Part shown: in pieces, positions 12,020 through 13,628 of the stretch
Numbering within the stretch: position 1 is the stretch's first letter
Layout: each line of letters starts with the position of its first letter
DNA from: an uncultured Eubacteriales bacterium
GTDB lineage: Bacteria > Bacillota > Clostridia > Oscillospirales > CAG-272
Length of the DNA stretch: 13,628 nucleotides
NCBI GenBank assembly: GCA_905201895.1
Contig: CAJKPX010000060.1
Span: 1 to 13,628 of the forward strand
Direction of reading: 5' to 3'
Program-made: the position numbers and the translations under genes
The notes under the pieces: generated by a model
Told to the model about the DNA's origin: nothing
Databases searched by the model: none
Seen by the model: the letters and a program-made list of their open reading frames with translations, nothing else

Positions 12020-13628
12020 ATGAGCAGCTTTATGGAAAACTACGAAAAATGGCTCAACGCGTCAGCACTTTCGGATGAGGAACGCAATGAGCTGGAGACG
12101 ATCCGCGCGGATCAGACCGAAATCGCTCTGCGCTTCAGTGCAGGACTGACCTTTGGCACTGCGGGTCTGCGCGGAACGATGAAAACCGGTATGAACGCGA
12201 TGAACCGCCACACCGTTGCACACGCGACGCAGGGCCTTGCGAGCCTGATTTTGCGCGAGGGCAGAGCCGAGAGCGGCGTTGCCATTGCCTATGACAGTCG
12301 CAACAACTCCCCCCTCTTTGCCAAGACCGCCGCGCGCGTGCTTGCCGCAAACGGGATCCGTGTTTATCTGTTCGACGGTCTTCGCCCCACTCCCGAGCTT
12401 TCCTTTGCGCTGCGTGAACTCTCCTGCGTAGCGGGTATCAACATCACCGCCTCTCACAACCCCAAGGAATACAACGGCTACAAGGCATATTGGGAAGACG
12501 GCGCACAGCTTCCGCCCGAGCACGCCGACACGGTTTCCGCCGAGATCAATCGCCTTGATATTTTCCGCGACATCAAGCTCGCCGATTTCGATGCCGCCGT
12601 TGAGAACGGTATCATCACGATGATCGGCGATGAGATTGACGAGAAATATCTTGCAAACGTGCAAGCACAGGCGGTCAACCCCAACGCGGTGGCACAGGTT
12701 GCGGATGAACTCAAAATCGTCTATTCCCCGCTTCACGGCGCAGGATACAAGCTCGTTCCCGAGATCATGCGTCGCATCGGACTCCGTCATCTCTACACGG
12801 TTGACGAGCAGATGGTGATCGACGGCAACTTCCCCACCGTGAAAAAGCCCAACCCCGAATACCCCGACGTGTTTGCCCTCGGAATTGAGCTGGCAAACCG
12901 CGTTGGCTCCGATCTGATCGTTGCAACCGACCCCGACGCTGATCGCGTTGGCGTTATGACACGCACGGCAGACGGCTCCTTTGAAACGATCACGGGCAAC
13001 CAGATGGGCGCGCTCCTGATGGATTATATCATCACCGCCTACCGTGAAACCGACACGATGCCGCAGAACCCCTATGCCGTCAAGAGCATCGTTACCAGCG
13101 AGCTTGCAGGAAAAATCTGTGCAGCAAACGGAATTAAGATGCACAACGTGCTCACGGGCTTTAAGTTTATCGGTGAGGTCATCAAGAACTATGAAAAACG
13201 CGGCGATGGCTCCTTCCTCTTTGGATTTGAGGAGAGCTACGGCTACCTCAAGGGAACCTACGCACGCGACAAGGATGCGGTGGTCGCTTCGATGCTGATC
13301 TGCGAGATGACCGCGTTCTACAAGGCAAAGGGCATGACCCTCTCGGATGCGCTCCGCGCGCTCTTTGCTCGCTACGGCTTCTGCTACGAGACCAACGTGG
13401 AAATTTATATGGAAGGTCTCGACGGTCCCGCACGCATGGCGGCACTCATGGACGGTCTGCGCAAGAATCCGCCCACACAGTTTGGCGGCGTGGAGGTTGT
13501 GCTGGTTGGAGACTATCAGACCGGGCTCATCACCGAGGGCGGTAAAACGGTACCCACGGGGCTGCCCAAGTCGAACGTTCTCTATTACCGCCTGCAAAAC
13601 GGCGACGTGATCGTGGCTCGCCCCTCGG
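12020..13628 (+). CDS. pgcA: Alpha-phosphoglucomutase / phospho-sugar mutase, 3' end outside window
   Basis: Cytoplasmic alpha-D-phosphohexomutase that interconverts glucose 1-phosphate and glucose 6-phosphate, feeding polysaccharide and glycolipid synthesis. The visible 536 residues lack only about 30-45 C-terminal ones compared with B. subtilis PgcA (about 580). Domain 1 has FGTAGLRG at 45-52 and the phosphoserine loop TASHNP at 143-148 with catalytic S145. Domain 2 has the Mg-binding DPDADR at 304-309. Domain 3 has GFEESYGYL at 402-410 for sugar binding. The final codons read RPS, the opening of the RPSGTEPK phosphate-binding loop of domain 4. The match to PgcA includes LTGFKFIGE and LPKSNVLYY. 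The ATG at 12020 follows GGAGG (12003-12007) with a 12-base gap. Mannose or glucosamine substrates cannot be excluded from sequence alone. Confidence 0.95.
   Translation, partial: MSSFMENYEKWLNASALSDEERNELETIRADQTEIALRFSAGLTFGTAGLRGTMKTGMNAMNRHTVAHATQGLASLILREGRAESGVAIAYDSRNNSPLFAKTAARVLAANGIRVYLFDGLRPTPELSFALRELSCVAGINITASHNPKEYNGYKAYWEDGAQLPPEHADTVSAEINRLDIFRDIKLADFDAAVENGIITMIGDEIDEKYLANVQAQAVNPNAVAQVADELKIVYSPLHGAGYKLVPEIMRRIGLRHLYTVDEQMVIDGNFPTVKKPNPEYPDVFALGIELANRVGSDLIVATDPDADRVGVMTRTADGSFETITGNQMGALLMDYIITAYRETDTMPQNPYAVKSIVTSELAGKICAANGIKMHNVLTGFKFIGEVIKNYEKRGDGSFLFGFEESYGYLKGTYARDKDAVVASMLICEMTAFYKAKGMTLSDALRALFARYGFCYETNVEIYMEGLDGPARMAALMDGLRKNPPTQFGGVEVVLVGDYQTGLITEGGKTVPTGLPKSNVLYYRLQNGDVIVARPS

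Noticed and set aside
12062..13597. A 511-codon open frame on the minus strand opposite the phosphoglucomutase gene.
   Set aside because: The plus frame carries TASHNP, DPDADR and GFEESYGY in the right order, so the minus frame is a shadow.

Overview
The window looks like ordinary chromosome from a Gram-positive, low-oxygen Firmicute of the Clostridia type, possibly gut-associated. This rests on a T-box leader in front of thrS, YwlG/UPF0340 and YqhQ/DUF1385 proteins, AI-2E-type permeases, a small four-cysteine TSCPD protein and a PgcA-type phosphoglucomutase. Shine-Dalgarno sites are strong and promoters are of sigma-A type. No mobile element, CRISPR array, rRNA or tRNA gene is visible. Coding density is high and no gene-free stretch exceeds 300 bases. 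The longest gap (1556-1844) is filled by the thrS T-box leader.

Layout: the left part (1-5225) is read entirely from the minus strand. In transcription order it holds ispE (isoprenoid precursor kinase), yqhQ (DUF1385 membrane protein), ywlG (UPF0340), an mgsA-like gene and thrS, which runs off the left edge. Promoters are visible before ispE, before yqhQ and before mgsA; the last is a perfect TTGACA-17-TATAAT. thrS has no convincing promoter of its own, so it is probably reached by read-through from mgsA and gated by the threonine T-box and its terminator. The right part (5441-13628) is read from the plus strand. It holds two tandem AI-2E-family membrane proteins, htpG (Hsp90), an unusual prephenate-dehydratase-like protein, a TSCPD protein and a phosphoglucomutase gene that runs off the right edge. 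The two halves diverge from a promoter region at 5314-5410.

Most genes are housekeeping: translation, isoprenoids, protein folding and sugar phosphate metabolism. Two are clearly out of the ordinary. The mgsA homologue keeps the fold motifs of methylglyoxal synthase, but the positions of three catalytic residues (Asp71, His98 and Asp101 in E. coli) are Lys, Val and Val. The gene after htpG looks like a P-protein (prephenate dehydratase plus ACT domain) from which the whole second lobe of the dehydratase domain is missing, so it may be a sensor or regulator and not an enzyme. The tandem AI-2E proteins also share a long cytoplasmic tail that the family does not usually have.
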